Origin: Rhodococcus_F sp040656415
GTDB lineage: Bacteria; Actinomycetota; Actinomycetes; Mycobacteriales; Mycobacteriaceae
Assembly (NCBI RefSeq): GCF_040656415.1
Contig: NZ_JBFAMC010000001.1
Span: forward strand, 1,612,001 to 1,676,000
Direction: 5' to 3'
Length of the DNA stretch: 64,000 bases
Positions 61,272 through 64,000 of the stretch are shown in pieces. Every line of letters starts with the position of its first letter. The stretch's first letter is position 1. Made by a program: the position numbers and the translations under genes. The notes beneath the pieces are model-generated. The model ran no database searches, was not told where the DNA came from, and saw nothing but the letters and a program-made list of their open reading frames with translations.

Positions 61272-64000
61272 TTGCTGACATTGCACCGCGCCGGCAGCGC
61301 GGGAACGCTCGCGTCCGCACTAGCCGACGTAATGGTTGAGCCCCTCGCCGATCCGTTCCAAAACGAGGTGATTGCGGTCCCGGCCAAGGGCGTCGAGCGG
61401 TGGCTGAGGCAACGTCTGTCCCACGTCCTCGGGGCGCGCGACGGTAACCACGGTGACGGTGTCGCCGCCAACATCGACTTCCCGACGCCCACGCGCCTGG
61501 TCGACCAGGCGCTAGCTGCGGCCACCGGATACGACGTCGAAGACGACCCCTGGCATCCGTCGCGGATGCTGTGGACGCTGCTGCAGGTCATTGACGACAG
61601 CGTCGACGAGCCGTGGTGCTCGGTGCTGGCCCGTCACCTTGGGCGGGGCGCTGACGATCACCGCGTCGGCCGCCGCTACGGTACCGCCGCACACCTGGCC
61701 GAACTCTTCCGCTCGTACGCCTCGCAGCGGCCCGCAATGCTTGTGGACTGGGCCGACGGACGCGACACCGACGGCGCCAATCCGCTCGACGCAGATCTGC
61801 AGTGGCAGGCCCAGCTGTGGCGCTGCCTGCGGGAACGGATCGGCAGTCCGAGCCCCGCCGAACGGCTCGAGGGTGTTTGTGTGCGTCTCCGGGACGAGTC
61901 CGACCTCCTCGACCTGCCGGAGCGACTCTCTCTGTTCGGGCCCACCCGACTGGGAACTGACCAGATTCAGGTGCTGTCCGCGATCGGCGCTGAGCGTGAT
62001 GTGCACCTGTGGATTCCGCATCCGAGTATCGCGATGTGGCGTGCTTTGGCCGGCACGCCCTCTCCGCGGCTCCGGGCCGATGACCTACGGGCCCTAGACG
62101 TCACGCATCCTCTGCTCGCCAGCCTGGCTCGGGATGTCCGCGAACTGCAGTCCCGACTAGCCACCGTGGAGAAGAGCGACGATCCCCTTCCAACACCGTC
62201 GAAGCCATCGACACTGTTGGATTGGCTCCAGTCGGACATCGCCGCCGACCGCTCGCCATCCGCATGTGCACCCGACGACACCGTCGAGATTCACGCCTGT
62301 CACGGGCAGGCCCGGCAGGTCGAGGTGCTGCGCGAGCGGCTGCTGCACTTGTTCCAGGACGACCCCACGCTTGAGCCGCGCGACGTAATCATCATGTGTC
62401 CCGATGTCGAGACGTACGCGCCGCTGGTACGGGGCGCGTTCGGTCAAGGCATCCGGGGGGAGCGCAGTCACCCCGGACACCGGCTGCGGGTTCGACTCGC
62501 AGATCGTGCACTGCACCAAACCAACCCGGTTCTCGACGTTGTCTCCGCGCTGCTGGATCTTGCCGACTCGCGGGTCACGATCAGCCAGGTGATCGATCTC
62601 GCCGCCTCCGGCCCAGTCCGGCGCCTCTTCAAATTCGACGACGACGCCCTCGAACGAATCCGGGAGTGGACTGCGGCGGCGGGGGCACGGTGGGGCATCC
62701 AAGCTCGTGAGCGGCGGGCCTTCGGGCTCGACGGCTTCGGCCAGAACACCATCAAGGCAGCACTCGACCGGATTCTGCTCGGCGCTGCCGCCGATGACAC
62801 GAACGGAGAATGGCTCGGGCTCGCCTTGCCGCTCGACGACATAGAGAGCAACGACATCGACCTCACCGGACGTCTCGCCGAGTATATTGACCGGCTCGAC
62901 GCGGTCCTACAAAGACTAACTGGACCGCAATCCGCCGAGCAGTGGTCAGCCGAGTTGTCAAAGGCGCTTGATCAACTCGTGGATGTGCCCGACATCGACG
63001 CGTGGCAGCTCGAACAGGCACATCGAGAGCTGACCGCTGCCTTCGAGCATGGCGGAGACACTCGGCTGCGCCTCGCCGACGTGCGGGCGATGCTCCGGTC
63101 CCTGCTTGCCGGCCGCCCCACTCGCGCCAACTTCCGCACCGGTGAACTCACGGTGTGCACGATGGTTCCGATGCGCTCGGTCCCACACCGTGTGGTCGTG
63201 CTCCTCGGGCTCGACGACGACGCCTTCCCCCGCGGGACCAACATCGATGGCGACGACGTCCTCGCCCGCGATCCGCTTCTCGGAGAGCGTGATCCACGTA
63301 GTGAGGACCGGCAGCTACTGCTTGATGCCATCATGTCCGCAACTGAGCGGCTGCTGATGTTCTACACCGGCGCCGACCCGACCAACGGCACCGTCCAGCC
63401 GCCCGCGGTGCCGCTCAGCGAGGTGCGCGACGTTCTCGACGCAATGACAGGTCGGGGCGCAGTCGTAACGAGGCACCCGTTGCAGCCGTTCGATGTTCGC
63501 AACTTCGGCCGGGAGCCGTTCAGCTTTGACGAAGCGGCGCGGGAGGGTGCCCTCGCCGCTCAGGAGCCGTCGGTGCAGGTGCCCAAGTTCCTGCCGGAAC
63601 CGTTGGGTGCCGCCAAACTCGGCGACGGCGTCATCGATCTCGCTGAACTCATCTCCTTCCTAGAACATCCTGTCCAAGGCTTCCTTCGGCAGCGCCTCGG
63701 GTTTCGGGTGCCCGAGTTGGACGAGGATGTCGCCGACGCCCTGGATCTGGAACTCGATTCCCTCGCGCGATGGGGGATCGGCGACCGCATGCTCACCGCG
63801 CGGCTCGTCGGCAACGAACCGACCAAGTTCCGCGGGGCCGAATGGCGCCGAGGGACCCTGCCACCAGCGAAGCTCGGTCAAACGGTGCTCGACGAAGTAG
63901 AGCGGGACGTCGAACCGCTCGCCCGTGCCGCTGCGCCAGTGCATGCTGGGCGCTCGGAGACCATCGACATCGACATCGACCTAGGTGGCAAGCGTCGGCT
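61272..64000 (+). CDS. recC: Exodeoxyribonuclease V gamma subunit RecC (3' end beyond window)
   Basis: The frame is open from a TTG at 61272 (after GGAGAAGG) to the window end, about 909 residues. 'FQNEVIAVPAKGVERWLRQRLSHVLG', 'LPERLSLFGPTRLGTDQIQVLSAIGAERDVHLWIPHPS' and 'LTVCTMVPMRSVPHRVVVLLGLDDDAFPRGTNIDGDDVLARDPLLGERDPRSEDRQLLLDAIMSA' identify RecC, the Chi-scanning subunit of RecBCD, which processes double-strand breaks and degrades phage DNA. recB and recD presumably follow outside the window. Confidence 0.93.
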   Translation, partial: MLTLHRAGSAGTLASALADVMVEPLADPFQNEVIAVPAKGVERWLRQRLSHVLGARDGNHGDGVAANIDFPTPTRLVDQALAAATGYDVEDDPWHPSRMLWTLLQVIDDSVDEPWCSVLARHLGRGADDHRVGRRYGTAAHLAELFRSYASQRPAMLVDWADGRDTDGANPLDADLQWQAQLWRCLRERIGSPSPAERLEGVCVRLRDESDLLDLPERLSLFGPTRLGTDQIQVLSAIGAERDVHLWIPHPSIAMWRALAGTPSPRLRADDLRALDVTHPLLASLARDVRELQSRLATVEKSDDPLPTPSKPSTLLDWLQSDIAADRSPSACAPDDTVEIHACHGQARQVEVLRERLLHLFQDDPTLEPRDVIIMCPDVETYAPLVRGAFGQGIRGERSHPGHRLRVRLADRALHQTNPVLDVVSALLDLADSRVTISQVIDLAASGPVRRLFKFDDDALERIREWTAAAGARWGIQARERRAFGLDGFGQNTIKAALDRILLGAAADDTNGEWLGLALPLDDIESNDIDLTGRLAEYIDRLDAVLQRLTGPQSAEQWSAELSKALDQLVDVPDIDAWQLEQAHRELTAAFEHGGDTRLRLADVRAMLRSLLAGRPTRANFRTGELTVCTMVPMRSVPHRVVVLLGLDDDAFPRGTNIDGDDVLARDPLLGERDPRSEDRQLLLDAIMSATERLLMFYTGADPTNGTVQPPAVPLSEVRDVLDAMTGRGAVVTRHPLQPFDVRNFGREPFSFDEAAREGALAAQEPSVQVPKFLPEPLGAAKLGDGVIDLAELISFLEHPVQGFLRQRLGFRVPELDEDVADALDLELDSLARWGIGDRMLTARLVGNEPTKFRGAEWRRGTLPPAKLGQTVLDEVERDVEPLARAAAPVHAGRSETIDIDIDLGGKRR

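Noticed and set aside
1..64000. CRISPR arrays, insertion sequences or intact prophage
   Set aside because: I saw no regularly spaced repeats, transposase, integrase or phage structural genes in the window.

Overview
The window is high-GC actinobacterial DNA, most likely Rhodococcus or a close relative in the Mycobacteriales. The evidence is frequent GTG/TTG starts, ATGA/GTGA stop-start overlaps, and a gene order that follows Mycobacterium tuberculosis over long stretches: thrS - HIT - pgsA - acyltransferase - pimA - Nudix - pdxS - tesB - pdxT - yebC - ruvCAB - yajC - secDF - lipoprotein SBP - relA, then ppiB - MBL hydrolase - hisS. The propane monooxygenase cluster and its partner genes are typical of rhodococci and saprophytic mycobacteria.

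Layout. 1-3.0 kb: the tail of an AFG1/ZapE-type ATPase, a GNAT acetyltransferase, a stand-alone LeuA_dimer-like gene behind a branched-chain leader peptide, and a cluster of five minus-strand tRNAs (Gly, Cys, Val, Gly, Val) plus one plus-strand tRNA-Val. 3.1-26 kb: the core block. It covers threonyl-tRNA synthetase, phosphatidylinositol and PIM synthesis, pyridoxal phosphate synthesis (pdxS/pdxT), Holliday junction resolution (ruvCAB), SecDF/YajC and Rel. Inside it are a collapsed tesB paralogue and a kinase-like gene with a lost P-loop.

26-47 kb: an accessory segment sits between relA and ppiB, which are close together in M. tuberculosis. It holds an ABM monooxygenase, a P-loop kinase, a TetR/FAD-monooxygenase pair, an M48 protease, a TetR/acyl-CoA dehydrogenase pair, and the complete prmABCD propane monooxygenase operon. 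The operon continues with amidohydrolase, DUF59, alcohol dehydrogenase, dedicated chaperonin and MimR-like regulator genes. A sugar-phosphate cluster (MHS transporter, rpiB, rbsK, lacI) follows. Two decayed fragments, a groEL 3' end right after relA and a cyclophilin 3' end right before prmA, suggest how the segment was assembled.

47-53.7 kb: two tandem secreted cyclophilins, an MBL-fold hydrolase, hisS, a membrane protein, and an orphan type VII secretion-associated pair. 53.9-60 kb: a defence island with an HNH endonuclease, the wreck of a UvrD-like helicase, and a two-gene Z1 helicase plus MORC/MutL-like GHKL ATPase operon that lacks the methyltransferase and nuclease usually found with such systems. 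60.5-64 kb: a GNAT acetyltransferase and the 5' part of recC, which runs off the window.
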